In this document: piece by piece, positions 36,504 through 46,456 of the stretch
Numbering within the stretch: position 1 is the first letter of the stretch
Layout of the letters: the number at the start of each line of letters is the position of its first letter
Assembly (NCBI RefSeq): GCF_002101705.1
Contig: NZ_LQPC01000019.1
Location: forward strand, 186,001-250,000
Origin: Mycolicibacterium iranicum
Lineage (GTDB): Bacteria > Actinomycetota > Actinomycetes > Mycobacteriales > Mycobacteriaceae
Reading direction: 5' to 3'
DNA length: 64,000 bases
Position numbers and translations under genes: made by a program
Notes under the pieces: model-generated
Databases searched by the model: none
Seen by the model: only the letters and a program-made list of their open reading frames with translations
What the model was told of the DNA's origin: nothing

Positions 36504-39500
36504 GTGGTGACCGAACCCGCTTCCAGCCAGGTTCCGACGGTGCTTCTGCTGTCCACGTCCGACACGGATCTGATTGCGGCGCGGGCCAGCGGCGCCCGCT
36601 ACCGATGGGCCAATCCGTCGCGGTTGGTGGACGGTGAACTCGACGAGTTGCTGCGCGGCGCTGACGTCGCGATCGTGCGGATCCTCGGCGGTTACCGTGC
36701 GTGGGAGGACGGCATCGACGCCGTCGCAGCCAGCGGTGTCCCCGCGGTGGTGGTCAGCGGAGAGCAGGCCCCCGATGCCGATCTGATGGCTCATTCGACG
36801 ACGCCGGCAGGCGTCGCCCTGCAGGCGCACATCTACCTCGCTCAAGGTGGTACCGAGAACCTGGCGAACCTGCATTCGTTTCTGTCCGACACGCTGCTGA
36901 TGACCGGTTTCGGGTTCGCCGAACCAGTCGCCACGCCGGAGTGGGGCGTGCTCGAACGCGCCGCGCAGCCAGGTGACGGGCCTACGGTTGCGGTGCTGTT
37001 CTACCGGGCCCAGTACCTGGCGGGCAACACCGCCTACGTCGAGGCGCTGTGCGAGGCGATCGAACATGCTGGGGGAGCGGCACTTCCCGTGTTCTGCGCT
37101 TCACTGCGGACCGCCGACGCGGCGCTGATCGAACTGCTCGGCACCGCCGACGCGCTTGTCACGACCGTGCTGGCAGCCGGTGGCGCCACCCCGGCGGCCG
37201 TGGGCGCCGGCGGCGCCGATGACACCTGGAACGTCGCACACCTTGCTGCGCTGGATATTCCGATCCTGCAGGGGCTGTGCCTGACGAGTTCGCGGGCCCA
37301 GTGGGACGAGAACGACGACGGCCTTTCACCGCTGGACGTCGCCACCCAGGTGGCCGTCCCGGAATTTGATGGCCGCATCATCACGGTGCCGTTCTCGTTC
37401 AAGGAGATGGACGACGAGGGGCTGATCTCCTACGTCCCCGACCCCGAACGCTGCGCCAGGGTCGCCGGTCTCGCGGTCCGGCATGCCCGGCTGCGCTCCA
37501 TCGCCCCCGCAGACAAGCGCGTCGCGCTCGTCTTCTCCGCGTATCCGACCAAGCACGCCCGTATCGGCAACGCGGTCGGTCTCGACACCCCCGCAAGCGC
37601 CATCCGCCTGCTGCGGGCGATGGCTGCGCGTGGATACGACGTCGGCGAGATCCCGGGTCTGGAAGCCGGCGACGGTGATGCGCTGATCCATGCGCTGATC
37701 GAACGTGGCGGCCAAGATCCCGCCTGGCTCACCGAAGGTCAGCTCGCAGGCAACCCGATCCGGGTGTCCGCCAAGGACTATCGCGAGTGGTTCGCCACCC
37801 TGCCCGCCGAACTCACCGACGCGGTCGTCGAGCATTGGGGTCCACCGCCGGGCGAGTTGTTCGTCGACCGCAGCGCCGATCCCGAGGGCGAGATCGTCAT
37901 TGCCGCGATGCGGTCGGGCAACGTCGTGCTGATGGTGCAGCCGCCCCGCGGATTCGGCGAGAACCCGGTCGCGATCTACCACGATCCCGATCTGCCGCCC
38001 AGCCATCATTACCTGGCCGCCTACCACTGGCTGGACCACGGCTTCACCGATGCTTTCGCCGCGGATGCGATCGTGCATCTGGGCAAGCACGGCAACCTCG
38101 AATGGCTGCCCGGCAAGACGCTCGGCATGTCGGCCGCGTGTGGCACCGACGCCGCGCTGGGCAACCAGCCGCTGATCTACCCGTTCCTGGTCAACGACCC
38201 AGGCGAAGGCACGCAAGCCAAGCGACGCGCCCACGCGACGCTGATCGATCACCTCATCCCGCCGATGGCCAGGGCCGAAACCTACGGCGACATCGCGAGA
38301 TTGGAACAGCTGCTCGACGAGCACTCCGCCATCTCGGCGCTGGACCCCGGCAAGCTCCCGGCGATCCGGCAGCAGATCTGGACACTCATGAGGGCCGCGA
38401 AGATGGACCACGACCTCGGCCTGGAAGACCGCCCGGACGAGGACGTGTTCGACGACATGCTGCTGCATGTCGATGGCTGGCTCTGTGAGATCAAGGACGT
38501 CCAGATCCGCGACGGGCTCCACATTCTCGGCGAAACACCCGAGGGAGAATCGCAACTCGACCTGGTGCTCGCGATCCTGCGAGCGCGCCAGCTCTTCGGC
38601 GGCGAGCAGACGGTGCCGGGTCTGCGGGAAGCGCTCGGCCTCGAAGAGAACGGCGAGGACGACCGCGCGGCTGTCGACGCCGCCGAGGCGCAAGCGCGCG
38701 AACTCGTTGCCGCTCTTCAGAACAGCGGGTGGGACGCCGGGGCCGTCGACACCCTGACCGACAACCCGGACGTCGCAGCGATCCTGCGCTTCGCCGCAAC
38801 CGAGGTCGTGCCTCGCCTGGCGGGCACAGCGGGGGAGGTGGATCAGATCCTGCGCGCGCTCGACGGGCGCTTCATCGCGTCCGGGCCATCCGGCTCGCCG
38901 CTGCGCGGCCTCGTCAACGTGCTGCCCACGGGGCGTAACTTCTACTCGGTCGACCCCAAGGCTGTTCCGTCCCGGCTCGCATGGGAAACCGGTGTGGCGA
39001 TGGCAGATTCGCTGCTGGAGCGCTACCGTGCGGATTACGGCCGTTGGCCGGAATCGGTGGGCCTGTCGGTGTGGGGTACGTCCGCGATGCGCACCTCGGG
39101 GGACGACATCGCCGAAGTTCTTGCGCTGCTGGGCGTCCGGCCGATCTGGGACGACGCGTCACGACGCGTCGTCGACCTCGAAGCGATTCCGCTCGCCGAA
39201 CTCGGCCGCCCTCGCATCGATGTCACCGTGCGCATCTCGGGCTTCTTCCGCGACGCGTTCCCGCACGTCGTCGCGATGCTCGACGACGCCGTGCAACTCG
39301 TCGCCGATCTCGACGAGTCGGACGAGGACAACTATGTGCGAGCCCACTCGCAGGCCGATCTGTCCGAACACGGTGACCCAAGGCGTTCCACCACAAGGAT
39401 TTTCGGCTCGAAGCCGGGAACGTACGGTGCGGGTCTGCTGCAGTTGATCGACAGCCGCAACTGGCGCGACGACGCCGACCTGGCCGAGGTGTACACCGCG

Positions 39501-40109
39501 TGGGGTGGTTTTGCCTACGGTCGGGGCCTCGACGGAGTGGCCGCGACCGACGAGATGAACCGCGCCTACCGGCGAATCGCGGTGGCGGCGAAAAACACCG
39601 ACACCCGCGAGCACGACATCGCCGACTCCGACGACTACTTCCAGTACCACGGCGGCATGGTCGCCACCGTGCGCGCGCTGACCGGCAAGGACCCCGCCGC
39701 CTACATCGGCGACAACACCCGCCCCGACGCGGTGCGTACTCGGACGCTGAGCGAGGAGACCACGCGAGTGTTCCGCGCCCGGGTCGTCAACCCGCGCTGG
39801 ATGAACGCCATGCGCAGACACGGCTACAAGGGCGCGTTCGAGATGGCTGCGACCGTCGACTATCTGTTCGGCTACGACGCCACCGCCGGGGTGATGGCCG
39901 ACTGGATGTACGAGCAACTCTCGCAGAGCTATGTACTCGACGACGAAAACCGCAAGTTCATGAACGAGTCCAATCCCTGGGCGCTGCACGGCATGGCCGA
40001 ACGCCTCCTGGAGGCGGCCGGACGCGGAATGTGGGCCGCGCCCGAGCGGGCAACGCTCGACGCGCTCAAGCAGGTGCTCCTGGAAACCGAGGGCGACCTC
40101 GAGGGCTAG
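36504..40109 (+). CDS. cobN: Cobaltochelatase subunit CobN
   Basis: 1201 residues, like the 1194 of M. tuberculosis CobN. CobN is the large subunit of the ATP-dependent aerobic cobaltochelatase that inserts cobalt into hydrogenobyrinic acid a,c-diamide; the CobS/CobT partners are not here. Conserved stretches include ALVFSAYPTKHARIGNAVGLD, VHLGKHGNLEWLPGK and FGSKPGTYGAGLLQLID. GTG at 36504 or 36507 is the start. It is followed by two PPOX genes in the same direction. Its normal divergent partner cobG is 6.8 kb away. Confidence 0.96.
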   Translation: MVTEPASSQVPTVLLLSTSDTDLIAARASGARYRWANPSRLVDGELDELLRGADVAIVRILGGYRAWEDGIDAVAASGVPAVVVSGEQAPDADLMAHSTTPAGVALQAHIYLAQGGTENLANLHSFLSDTLLMTGFGFAEPVATPEWGVLERAAQPGDGPTVAVLFYRAQYLAGNTAYVEALCEAIEHAGGAALPVFCASLRTADAALIELLGTADALVTTVLAAGGATPAAVGAGGADDTWNVAHLAALDIPILQGLCLTSSRAQWDENDDGLSPLDVATQVAVPEFDGRIITVPFSFKEMDDEGLISYVPDPERCARVAGLAVRHARLRSIAPADKRVALVFSAYPTKHARIGNAVGLDTPASAIRLLRAMAARGYDVGEIPGLEAGDGDALIHALIERGGQDPAWLTEGQLAGNPIRVSAKDYREWFATLPAELTDAVVEHWGPPPGELFVDRSADPEGEIVIAAMRSGNVVLMVQPPRGFGENPVAIYHDPDLPPSHHYLAAYHWLDHGFTDAFAADAIVHLGKHGNLEWLPGKTLGMSAACGTDAALGNQPLIYPFLVNDPGEGTQAKRRAHATLIDHLIPPMARAETYGDIARLEQLLDEHSAISALDPGKLPAIRQQIWTLMRAAKMDHDLGLEDRPDEDVFDDMLLHVDGWLCEIKDVQIRDGLHILGETPEGESQLDLVLAILRARQLFGGEQTVPGLREALGLEENGEDDRAAVDAAEAQARELVAALQNSGWDAGAVDTLTDNPDVAAILRFAATEVVPRLAGTAGEVDQILRALDGRFIASGPSGSPLRGLVNVLPTGRNFYSVDPKAVPSRLAWETGVAMADSLLERYRADYGRWPESVGLSVWGTSAMRTSGDDIAEVLALLGVRPIWDDASRRVVDLEAIPLAELGRPRIDVTVRISGFFRDAFPHVVAMLDDAVQLVADLDESDEDNYVRAHSQADLSEHGDPRRSTTRIFGSKPGTYGAGLLQLIDSRNWRDDADLAEVYTAWGGFAYGRGLDGVAATDEMNRAYRRIAVAAKNTDTREHDIADSDDYFQYHGGMVATVRALTGKDPAAYIGDNTRPDAVRTRTLSEETTRVFRARVVNPRWMNAMRRHGYKGAFEMAATVDYLFGYDATAGVMADWMYEQLSQSYVLDDENRKFMNESNPWALHGMAERLLEAAGRGMWAAPERATLDALKQVLLETEGDLEG

Positions 40110-40128
40110 GAGTGGCTACCCTGGCGGC

Positions 40129-40512
40129 ATGTCTGTGACCTTTGCCGACGTCGCCAAGTCCGAGTACATCCTGCTGACCACGTTCACCAAGGACGGCAGG
40201 CCCAAGCCGACCGCGATCTGGGCCGCGCCGGCCGGGGAGGCGCTGATCGCCATCACCCAGGAGAAGTCCTGGAAGGTGAAGCGGATTCGCAACACTCCGC
40301 GGGTCACCATCGCCGAATGCGATCGGGGCGGCAAGCCCAAAGGCGAGGCGGTCGAGGCGACGGCGTCGATCCTGCCGAAATCCATGAACGCGAAGACCTA
40401 CGACGCGCTGGGTAAGCGGTACGGGCTGCTGGGCAAGACCTTCAACTTCTTCTCCAAGCTGCGGGGCGGCATGGAGAAGAACGTTTCGATCGAGATCAAA
40501 CCGGTTAACTAA
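40129..40512 (+). CDS. PPOX-class F420/flavin-binding protein, first of a tandem pair
   Basis: 127 residues of the split-barrel family, with ILLTTFTKDGRPKPTAIWAAP at the start and SWKVKRIRNTPRVTIAECD in the cofactor region. It lies 19 nt after cobN, where M. tuberculosis has a similar protein (Rv2061c). It probably binds F420 or a flavin and reduces an unknown substrate. Confidence 0.82.
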   Translation: MSVTFADVAKSEYILLTTFTKDGRPKPTAIWAAPAGEALIAITQEKSWKVKRIRNTPRVTIAECDRGGKPKGEAVEATASILPKSMNAKTYDALGKRYGLLGKTFNFFSKLRGGMEKNVSIEIKPVN

Positions 40513-40519
40513 ACAGGCT

Positions 40520-40927
40520 GTGACCGACCAGGCTGCAAAGGGTCCGACGTTCGAGGACGTCTACCGCGAGAAGTATCTGCTGCTGACCACGTTCACCAAA
40601 GACGGGCGGCCCAAACCGACCCCGGTGTGGGGCGTCCCGCATGAGGGCAAGCTGTTGATCAGCACTGATGATGGGTCCTGGAAGACGAAGCGGATCAAGA
40701 ACACCCCGCGGGTGACCATCCAGAAGTGCGGCGTCCTCGGAAAAGTCAAGGGCGAACCGGTCGAAGCGGTGGCACGAAATCTGCCCAAGTCCGAGACCCG
40801 GCGAGTGTTCGACATGGTGACCAGGCGCTACTGGTGGCACGCCTGGTGGTGGATTCCCCAGGCCATCGTGCGTGGCGGCGTCGACAAAGTGCACGCGGCG
40901 ATCGAGGTGAAACCCCTACCCTCCTAG
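40520..40927 (+). CDS. PPOX-class F420/flavin-binding protein, second of a tandem pair
   Basis: 135 residues, clearly a paralog of the preceding gene (LLLTTFTKDGRPKPTPVWGVP; SWKTKRIKNTPRVTIQKC). GTG start 7 nt after the previous stop. The C-terminal part differs and holds a Trp-rich stretch YWWHAWWWIPQAI, which may touch the membrane or a hydrophobic substrate. The pair looks like a local duplication. Confidence 0.82.
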   Translation: MTDQAAKGPTFEDVYREKYLLLTTFTKDGRPKPTPVWGVPHEGKLLISTDDGSWKTKRIKNTPRVTIQKCGVLGKVKGEPVEAVARNLPKSETRRVFDMVTRRYWWHAWWWIPQAIVRGGVDKVHAAIEVKPLPS

Positions 40928-40960
40928 GAACCTCCACCGCTGCCCGCTCGTTGGCACACT

Positions 40961-41470
40961 ATGGCGATGAGGCTGTTCCTGGTCTATGTGGTGGTCGAGC
41001 TGGCTGTTCTGGTGGCGCTGGTGTCGACGATCGGTTTCGGCTGGACGCTCCTGCTCGTTGCCGGCGCGTTCCTGCTGGGTCTCGCGCTGGCCGGCTCCCA
41101 GCTGCGTCGCCACGTCCGCCGACTGCGCTCCGGACTCACCTTGGCCGAGGCGCAAGGAGCGGTCACCGACAGCGTGCTCGTGGCGCTCGGTACGGTTCTC
41201 GTCGTGATTCCCGGTGTGGCCAGTTCCGTACTCGGTGCGCTGCTTCTGCTGCCACCCACCCGTGCCGCCGCGCGGCCCGTCATCACCGCGATGGCGGGTC
41301 GCCGCGCCCCGCTGATCGTCGGCGTGGGCACCGTCGGCTCAGCAGCGGCAGGTCGAGCCGGCTACAGGGGCCGCGGTGAGTACGTCGACGGTGAGGTGAT
41401 CGACGTCCGCGACGACCGCGACGGCGTCGACATCCGGCCCGCCATCGAACAGCGTCACCTGCCGGAGTGA
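40961..41470 (+). CDS. fxsA: FxsA-family membrane protein
   Basis: 169 residues with several membrane helices in the first 110 and a hydrophilic, charged C-terminus (GRGEYVDGEVIDVRDDRDG). It matches the FxsA (suppressor of F exclusion) family and the Rv2053c position next to ppm1. Exact role unknown. Its stop overlaps the GTG of the amidohydrolase gene (GTGA). Confidence 0.85.
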   Translation: MAMRLFLVYVVVELAVLVALVSTIGFGWTLLLVAGAFLLGLALAGSQLRRHVRRLRSGLTLAEAQGAVTDSVLVALGTVLVVIPGVASSVLGALLLLPPTRAAARPVITAMAGRRAPLIVGVGTVGSAAAGRAGYRGRGEYVDGEVIDVRDDRDGVDIRPAIEQRHLPE

Positions 41471-43050
41471 CCGGCACCCATCTCCTGCTCAACGGTCGAG
41501 TGCACAGCCCGGCCATGCCGGATGCGACGGCGATGGCCGTACGCGACGGGACTGTCGCGTGGCTGGGCAGCGACGACGTCGGGCGGGCCCAGTATCCCGA
41601 TGCCGTCATCACCGACCTCGACGGCGGGTTCGTCGCGCCGGCCTTCGTCGACAGCCACGTGCACACCACCGCAACGGGTTTGATGTTGACCGGCCTCGAC
41701 CTACGCGGCGCAACGTCGCTGCGGCACTGCCTCGACATGGTGGCGTCATACGCCAGAAAACATCCCGACTCGGTCATCTGGGGGCACGGGTGGGACGAAT
41801 CCGGCTGGCCCGAGCGGTCGGCGCCCACCACCGCCGATGTCGACGCCGCCGTCGGCGACCGGATCGCCTACCTGGCCCGCGTCGACGTGCACTCGGCGGC
41901 GGCGTCGACGGCGTTGCGCCGAATTGCCGACGTCGGCGACCAGGTGCCGCTGACGGCCGACGCCCACCACAAGGTCCGCCGCGCGGCGCGCGAGCGACTC
42001 ACAGCGCGCCAGCGTACCGAGGCCAGGACCGCGGCCCTCGACGCCGCGGCGGCGCTCGGGATCGCGGCGGTCCACGAATGCGCGGGCCCCGAGATCGGCG
42101 GGCTGGACGATTGGCTGGAATTGCGCGCCCACGAGCACGGCGTCGAGGTGGTCGGTTACTGGGGTGAACACGTCACGACCGCTGCCGAGGCGGTCGAGCG
42201 GGTCGCGGAGACACAGGCCCGCGGACTCGCGGGCGATCTGTTCGTCGACGGGGCCATCGGGTCACGCACCGCGTGGCTGCACGAGCCCTACACCGACCTC
42301 GCCGACGGGTGCCCGGCGCCCACCGGAAACACCTACCTGGATGTCGGCGCGGTCACCGCGCACCTGAGCGCGTGCACCGAAGCGGGCGTCACCGCCGGGT
42401 TCCACGTCATCGGGGACGCTGCCGTCACCGCGGTGGTGTCGGCGCTGGAAACAGTCGTCGACCGGTTCGGTGTCGCGGCGGTTGCGCGCTGCGGTCACCG
42501 TCTCGAACACCTGGAGATGGTCACCGACGAGCAGGCCGCACGGCTGGGAAGTTGGGGCGTGATCGCCAGCATGCAACCCAATTTCGACGCGTTGTGGGGT
42601 GGGGAGACCGGCATGTACGCACAGCGTCTCGGCGTCGCCCGCGCCGCGGGGTTGAACCCTTTCGCGCTGTTAGCATCCCAAGGCGTGCCACTCGCCTTCG
42701 GCTCCGACAGCCCGGTCACCGACATGAATCCGTGGGCCGCGGTGCGCGCGGCGACTCGTCACCAAACCCCTGGTAGCGCCATCTCGGCGCGCGCGGCATT
42801 CGCGGCGGCCACCAGAGGCGCCTGGCGTGCCGGTGGCGTGCGGGACGGTCTGATGGGCACATTGGTCCCTGGCGCGCCCGCCACCTACGCGGTGTGGGAC
42901 GCCGACGATTTCGAGGTCAACGCTCCGGCCGACGCGGTCCAGCGGTGGTCCACCGACTCGCGGTCCCGGGTGCCGGTGCTGCCCGCACTCGGTGACAGCC
43001 TCCCGAGGTGTCGGCAGACCGTGCACCGGGGTGCTGTCATCCATGGCTGA
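41467..43050 (+). CDS. Amidohydrolase family 3 (YtcJ-like) metal-dependent hydrolase
   Basis: 527 residues. The metal-dependent TIM-barrel has [14 protein letters not shown] (HxH), HVIGDAAV and [10 protein letters not shown] as further His ligands, and [14 protein letters not shown] with the catalytic Asp. It hydrolyses an amide or related bond of an unknown small molecule. It is coupled to fxsA by GTGA and to lnt by an 8-bp overlap, so it belongs to this membrane/envelope operon. Confidence 0.85.
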   Translation: MTGTHLLLNGRVHSPAMPDATAMAVRDGTVAWLGSDDVGRAQYPDAVITDLDGGFVAPAFVDSHVHTTATGLMLTGLDLRGATSLRHCLDMVASYARKHPDSVIWGHGWDESGWPERSAPTTADVDAAVGDRIAYLARVDVHSAAASTALRRIADVGDQVPLTADAHHKVRRAARERLTARQRTEARTAALDAAAALGIAAVHECAGPEIGGLDDWLELRAHEHGVEVVGYWGEHVTTAAEAVERVAETQARGLAGDLFVDGAIGSRTAWLHEPYTDLADGCPAPTGNTYLDVGAVTAHLSACTEAGVTAGFHVIGDAAVTAVVSALETVVDRFGVAAVARCGHRLEHLEMVTDEQAARLGSWGVIASMQPNFDALWGGETGMYAQRLGVARAAGLNPFALLASQGVPLAFGSDSPVTDMNPWAAVRAATRHQTPGSAISARAAFAAATRGAWRAGGVRDGLMGTLVPGAPATYAVWDADDFEVNAPADAVQRWSTDSRSRVPVLPALGDSLPRCRQTVHRGAVIHG

Positions 43051-44716
43051 GACAGCCGCCGAGAGCAGGTTGCGGCAGTTCGGCCAGAAGGTTGGCCCGA
43101 AGATCGTGGACCGGCTGCCTGCTCTTTCGGTCTCGATTGTGGCCGGGCTCGCACTGTGCGCGAGCTTCCCGCCGTTCGGCTGGTGGTTCGCGGCGATTGT
43201 CGCGTTCGCGTTGCTCGGCTGGGTGCTGACCCGCGGCGCCCGATCGCTGGCCGGTGGCGCCGGATACGGTCTGGTGTTCGGCCTGGTCTTCTACATACCG
43301 CTGCTGCCGTGGATCAGCGGTCTGGTCGGGCCCGTGCCCTGGCTGGCGCTGAGCTTCGTCGAAGCGCTCTTCCCTGCGCTGTTCGGGCTGGCCGCGGTCG
43401 CGGTACGGCGACTGCCCGGCTGGCCGCTGTGGTTCGCAGGACTGTGGTCGGCGCAGGAGTGGCTGAAATCGACGGTCCCGTTCGGCGGATTTCCGTGGGG
43501 CGTCGTCGGGTTCTCACAGACCGAAAGCCCGCTGCTGCCTTTGGCCTACGTCGGCGGCGCCCCCCTCGTGTCCTTTGCGCTGGTGCTCGTCTCATTCAGC
43601 TTTGCGGCCCTCGTCGTCGAGATCATCACCTGGTGGCGCCGTGACGCGGCAGCGCGCGCCGACACCCCACCGTCGGTCGTGCTGCCCGGCCTTTCCATCG
43701 CAGCCGTACTGCTCGGGTCGACCCTGGCCTGGCCCCACGTGCGTCAGGCCGGCGTCGGAGCGGGTGACGAACCGCCGGTCACCGTCGCCGCCGTGCAGGG
43801 CAACGTGCCTCGTCTCGGCCTGGACTTCAACGCTCAGCGGCGGGCCGTCCTGGACAATCACGTGCGCGAAACGCTGCGGCTCGCCGACGACGTGCGGGCG
43901 GGCCGGGCGCCCCAACCGATGCTGGTGGTGTGGCCGGAGAATTCCTCCGATATCGATCCGATCGCCAATGCCGATGCAGCGCAGGAGATTTCGAAGGCGG
44001 CTGACTCCATCAACGCCCCTATTCTGGTCGGCGGGGTGGTGGCGGCGCCGGGTTACAGCCGAAGCAATCCGGTGTCGAACAACACCGTTCTCGTCTGGAA
44101 CCCGGAGACCGGCCCGTCGGACCGCCACGACAAGCGCATCGTGCAGCCGTTCGGCGAGTACCTTCCGTGGCGCAGCTTCTTCAGCAAGCTGTCGTCCTAT
44201 GCCGACCGGGCGGGCTTCTTCGTCCCCGGTGACGGCGACGGTGTCGTGCAGGCGGCGGGTGTGCCGGTCGGCATCACCACCTGCTGGGAGGTCATCTTCG
44301 ACCGCGCGGCACGCGAATCGGTGCGCAACGGCGCACAACTGCTCGCGGTGCCCAGCAACAACGCCACCTTCAACCAGGCGATGAGCGAGCAGCAATTGAC
44401 GTTCGGTAAGTTGCGGGCCGTCGAGCATGACCGCTACGTCGTAGTGGCGGGAACCACAGGTATCAGCGCGGTGATCGCGCCCGACGGTCACGAGATCACG
44501 AGGACCGGGTGGTTCGAGCCGGCTTACCTGGATCAACAGGTCCGGTTGAAGACCACTATGACGCCGGCCACACGATTCGGACCCTACGTCGAGGGGGCGC
44601 TGGTCGCCCTCGGCGTTTCGGGACTTCTCTGGGCCATGCTGCACAATGGTGCATTCGTGCCCGCAAGACTGAGGGGTCGACGATCGACCGCCGACGACGA
44701 CAAAGGAGCCAGATGA
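43043..44716 (+). CDS. lnt: Apolipoprotein N-acyltransferase Lnt (Ppm2-like)
   Basis: 557 residues, with about six to eight membrane spans (1-230) and a nitrilase-like domain. The catalytic triad is visible: Glu299 in VVWPENSSD, Lys364 in [14 protein letters not shown] and Cys414 in [10 protein letters not shown]. It adds the third acyl chain to lipoproteins such as those encoded in this window. In M. tuberculosis this domain is fused to Ppm1; here the genes are separate but overlap (ATGA). ATG 43043 overlaps the amidohydrolase stop. Confidence 0.93.
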   Translation: MAETAAESRLRQFGQKVGPKIVDRLPALSVSIVAGLALCASFPPFGWWFAAIVAFALLGWVLTRGARSLAGGAGYGLVFGLVFYIPLLPWISGLVGPVPWLALSFVEALFPALFGLAAVAVRRLPGWPLWFAGLWSAQEWLKSTVPFGGFPWGVVGFSQTESPLLPLAYVGGAPLVSFALVLVSFSFAALVVEIITWWRRDAAARADTPPSVVLPGLSIAAVLLGSTLAWPHVRQAGVGAGDEPPVTVAAVQGNVPRLGLDFNAQRRAVLDNHVRETLRLADDVRAGRAPQPMLVVWPENSSDIDPIANADAAQEISKAADSINAPILVGGVVAAPGYSRSNPVSNNTVLVWNPETGPSDRHDKRIVQPFGEYLPWRSFFSKLSSYADRAGFFVPGDGDGVVQAAGVPVGITTCWEVIFDRAARESVRNGAQLLAVPSNNATFNQAMSEQQLTFGKLRAVEHDRYVVVAGTTGISAVIAPDGHEITRTGWFEPAYLDQQVRLKTTMTPATRFGPYVEGALVALGVSGLLWAMLHNGAFVPARLRGRRSTADDDKGAR

Positions 44717-45498
44717 GCGTCCCCGGTGGCATCGACGACGGCGCCAAATCGGCTGACCGTCCCAGTGCGCGAACCCTCGTCATCATCCCGACGTACAACG
44801 AGCGCGACAACCTGATGACGATCGTGTCGAGGGTCAACGACTCGGCGCCCGACGTACACGTGCTGATCGTCGACGACGGCAGCCCCGACGGCACCGGTGA
44901 GCTGGCCGATGAACTCGCGATGGCCGACCCGGACCGCGTCCACGTCATGCATCGCACCTCCAAGGACGGGCTTGGCGCCGCGTATCTCGCCGGTTTTGCG
45001 TGGGGACTCAGCCGCCAGTACACCGTGCTGGTGGAGATGGACGCCGACGGCAGCCACGCGCCCGAGGAGCTGTACCGCCTCCTGGACAAGATCGACGCGG
45101 GAGCGGACCTGGTGATCGGGTCGCGCTATGTCGATGGAGGTCGGGTGCGCAACTGGCCCCGGCGCCGCCTGGTGCTCTCGCGCACCGCGAACACGTACTC
45201 GCGACTGCTGCTCGGGGTGGACATCCACGACATCACCGCCGGCTACCGGGCCTACCGGCGGGAGGTGCTCGAGAAGATCGACCTCGCCGCCGTCGACTCG
45301 AAGGGCTACGGCTTCCAGGTGGACCTCACGTGGCGCTCCATCAACGCCGGGTTCAGGGTCGTCGAGGTGCCGATCACCTTCACCGAGCGCGAGCACGGCG
45401 TGTCCAAGATGGACGGGTCGACCATCAGGGAGGCCATCGTCAAAGTGGCGCAGTGGGGCGTCCGCGCACGCATCGACCGCGCGCGCGGAAACGCCTGA
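44713..45498 (+). CDS. ppm1: Polyprenol monophosphomannose synthase Ppm1
   Basis: 261-residue GT2 glycosyltransferase. [12 protein letters not shown] and [13 protein letters not shown] form the GDP-mannose site, and [14 protein letters not shown] holds the metal-binding Asp motif. It makes polyprenyl-phosphomannose, the mannose donor for lipoarabinomannan and protein mannosylation. There is no membrane domain of its own; Lnt next door is its partner in mycobacteria. ATGA overlap with lnt and a strong AAAGGAG upstream. Confidence 0.93.
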   Translation: MSVPGGIDDGAKSADRPSARTLVIIPTYNERDNLMTIVSRVNDSAPDVHVLIVDDGSPDGTGELADELAMADPDRVHVMHRTSKDGLGAAYLAGFAWGLSRQYTVLVEMDADGSHAPEELYRLLDKIDAGADLVIGSRYVDGGRVRNWPRRRLVLSRTANTYSRLLLGVDIHDITAGYRAYRREVLEKIDLAAVDSKGYGFQVDLTWRSINAGFRVVEVPITFTEREHGVSKMDGSTIREAIVKVAQWGVRARIDRARGNA

Positions 45499-45546
45499 CC
45501 TTCGCAGTTGCCGCCCGAGCGTGGGGCCTGTGTACGGAAAGTTCGT

Positions 45547-45575
45547 CTCGACCGTGCACGAGGCCCACGGTCGAG
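45547..45575. terminator. Bidirectional terminator between ppm1 and rbpA
   Basis: A perfect 10-bp stem, CTCGACCGTG (45547-45556) with CACGGTCGAG (45566-45575), and a 9-nt loop lie between two convergent genes. The stem is strong in both directions; there is no long U-tract. Confidence 0.65.
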
Positions 45576-45582
45576 GCTGTTG

Positions 45583-45918
45583 CTAGCCGCGGCGCCGCGT
45601 CTTGACGATCTCGAGGCGCTCCTTGAGCAGTTCTTCGAGCTCCTCGATCGAGCGACGCTCCAGCAGCATGTCCCAGTGTGTACGCGGCGGCTTGACCTTC
45701 TTGGGCTCCGGCACGTCACCTTCGACGAGCGTGCCCTCCAGGCCGTTGCGGCACAGCCACGTGCCGGGGATCTCGGCATCGTCGGCGAACGGAACGTCGA
45801 ATTCCTCGCCGTTGTCGGTGCGATAGCGGGCGACCTGACGCGGCGCCAGGTCGTGGTTGCGGTCCGTCTCGTAGCTCACAGCTCCGAGGCGGCTACCCCT
45901 CAATACACGATCAGCCAT
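45583..45918 (-). CDS. rbpA: RNA polymerase-binding protein RbpA
   Basis: 111 residues, the size of M. tuberculosis RbpA. It begins MADRVLRGSRLGAVSYETD. The core domain holds LCRNGLEGTLVEG, a basic linker VKPPRTHW follows, and the C-terminal sigma-interacting helices contain ERRSIEELEELLKERLEI. It stabilises the RNA polymerase open complex with SigA/SigB. The start is set by homology, with GAGG about eight bases upstream. It is convergent with ppm1 and sits behind a SigE/SigH-like promoter. Confidence 0.96.
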   Translation of the reverse strand: MADRVLRGSRLGAVSYETDRNHDLAPRQVARYRTDNGEEFDVPFADDAEIPGTWLCRNGLEGTLVEGDVPEPKKVKPPRTHWDMLLERRSIEELEELLKERLEIVKTRRRG

Positions 45919-45984
45919 CGTCAACTCCTCTGCTAGTGCTCTTGTTCCGGGACTTCGCCGGAGGCGAATCGGCAACCTAAGTTC

Positions 45985-46011
45985 AACGCAGATACCCGGC
46001 GTAGAGTTCCC
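45985..46011 (-). promoter_or_regulatory. SigE/SigH-like promoter of rbpA
   Basis: On the minus strand GGGAACT (46011-46005) and CGTT (45988-45985) are 16 nt apart, as in the extracytoplasmic-function consensus GGGAAY-N16/17-CGTT. It would give a leader of about 55-60 nt. In Streptomyces rbpA belongs to the SigR regulon, so stress control is credible. Confidence 0.6.
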
Positions 46012-46054
46012 GACTCGACCGACGATGATACCGGGATTTCGAGTTCGTCCCGTC

Positions 46055-46060
46055 TACAGT
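46055..46060 (+). promoter_or_regulatory. -10 box of a leaderless promoter for the zinc-finger gene
   Basis: TACAGT (TANNNT) lies 7 nt before GTG 46068. It is divergent from the rbpA promoter, about 45 bp away. Confidence 0.55.
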
Positions 46061-46067
46061 CGGGCTC

Positions 46068-46418
46068 GTGACCTCGCTGAGCCCCGCGACCACCACCCGT
46101 CGGCGTCCTGCGACCTGCCGGTGGTGCGGGCGGGAAGTGGCCGACGCCGGCATGGGGAGGCGCCGCCAATACTGCCGTCAGTCCTGCCGTCAGCGGGCGT
46201 ACGAGCAGCGGGCCCTGGTCAAGGGCACTTCGGTGCCTGCCGACGCGGTGGTGCTGTCGGCCGAAGAGGCCTCTGTGCTCTCCGATCGCGTCTATGAGGT
46301 GCGATGCGCCGCCGAGGACATGGCGACGGCCCTGGAGGAAGGTGCGGGCGTCGCGGAACTGCGCGAGTTGTGCGACGCCGTCATGAGGGCGGCGCGCGCC
46401 GCCGACGGCTGGCGCTAG
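46068..46418 (+). CDS. Small zinc-finger protein
   Basis: 116 residues. The N-terminal basic segment has four Cys, CRWCGRE and QYCRQSCRQRA, in a C-x2-C ... C-x3-C pattern, which suggests one zinc site and nucleic acid contact (many Arg). The C-terminal half is acidic and helical (LSAEEASVLSDRVYEVRCAAED). Likely a small DNA- or RNA-linked protein; function unknown. Leaderless GTG start and divergent from rbpA. Confidence 0.72.
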   Translation: MTSLSPATTTRRRPATCRWCGREVADAGMGRRRQYCRQSCRQRAYEQRALVKGTSVPADAVVLSAEEASVLSDRVYEVRCAAEDMATALEEGAGVAELRELCDAVMRAARAADGWR

Positions 46419-46444
46419 ACCCCACCGCGGCGCCTGATCGCCGG

Positions 46445-46450
46445 TACCCT
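46445..46450 (+). promoter_or_regulatory. -10 box of a leaderless promoter for the HTH-hydrolase gene
   Basis: TACCCT (TANNNT) lies 6 nt before GTG 46457, with no ribosome binding site. Confidence 0.5.
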
Positions 46451-46456
46451 TAGCGC

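Noticed and set aside
37326..38693. 455-residue minus-strand open frame inside cobN
   Set aside because: Shadow of cobN without recognisable motifs or start signals.
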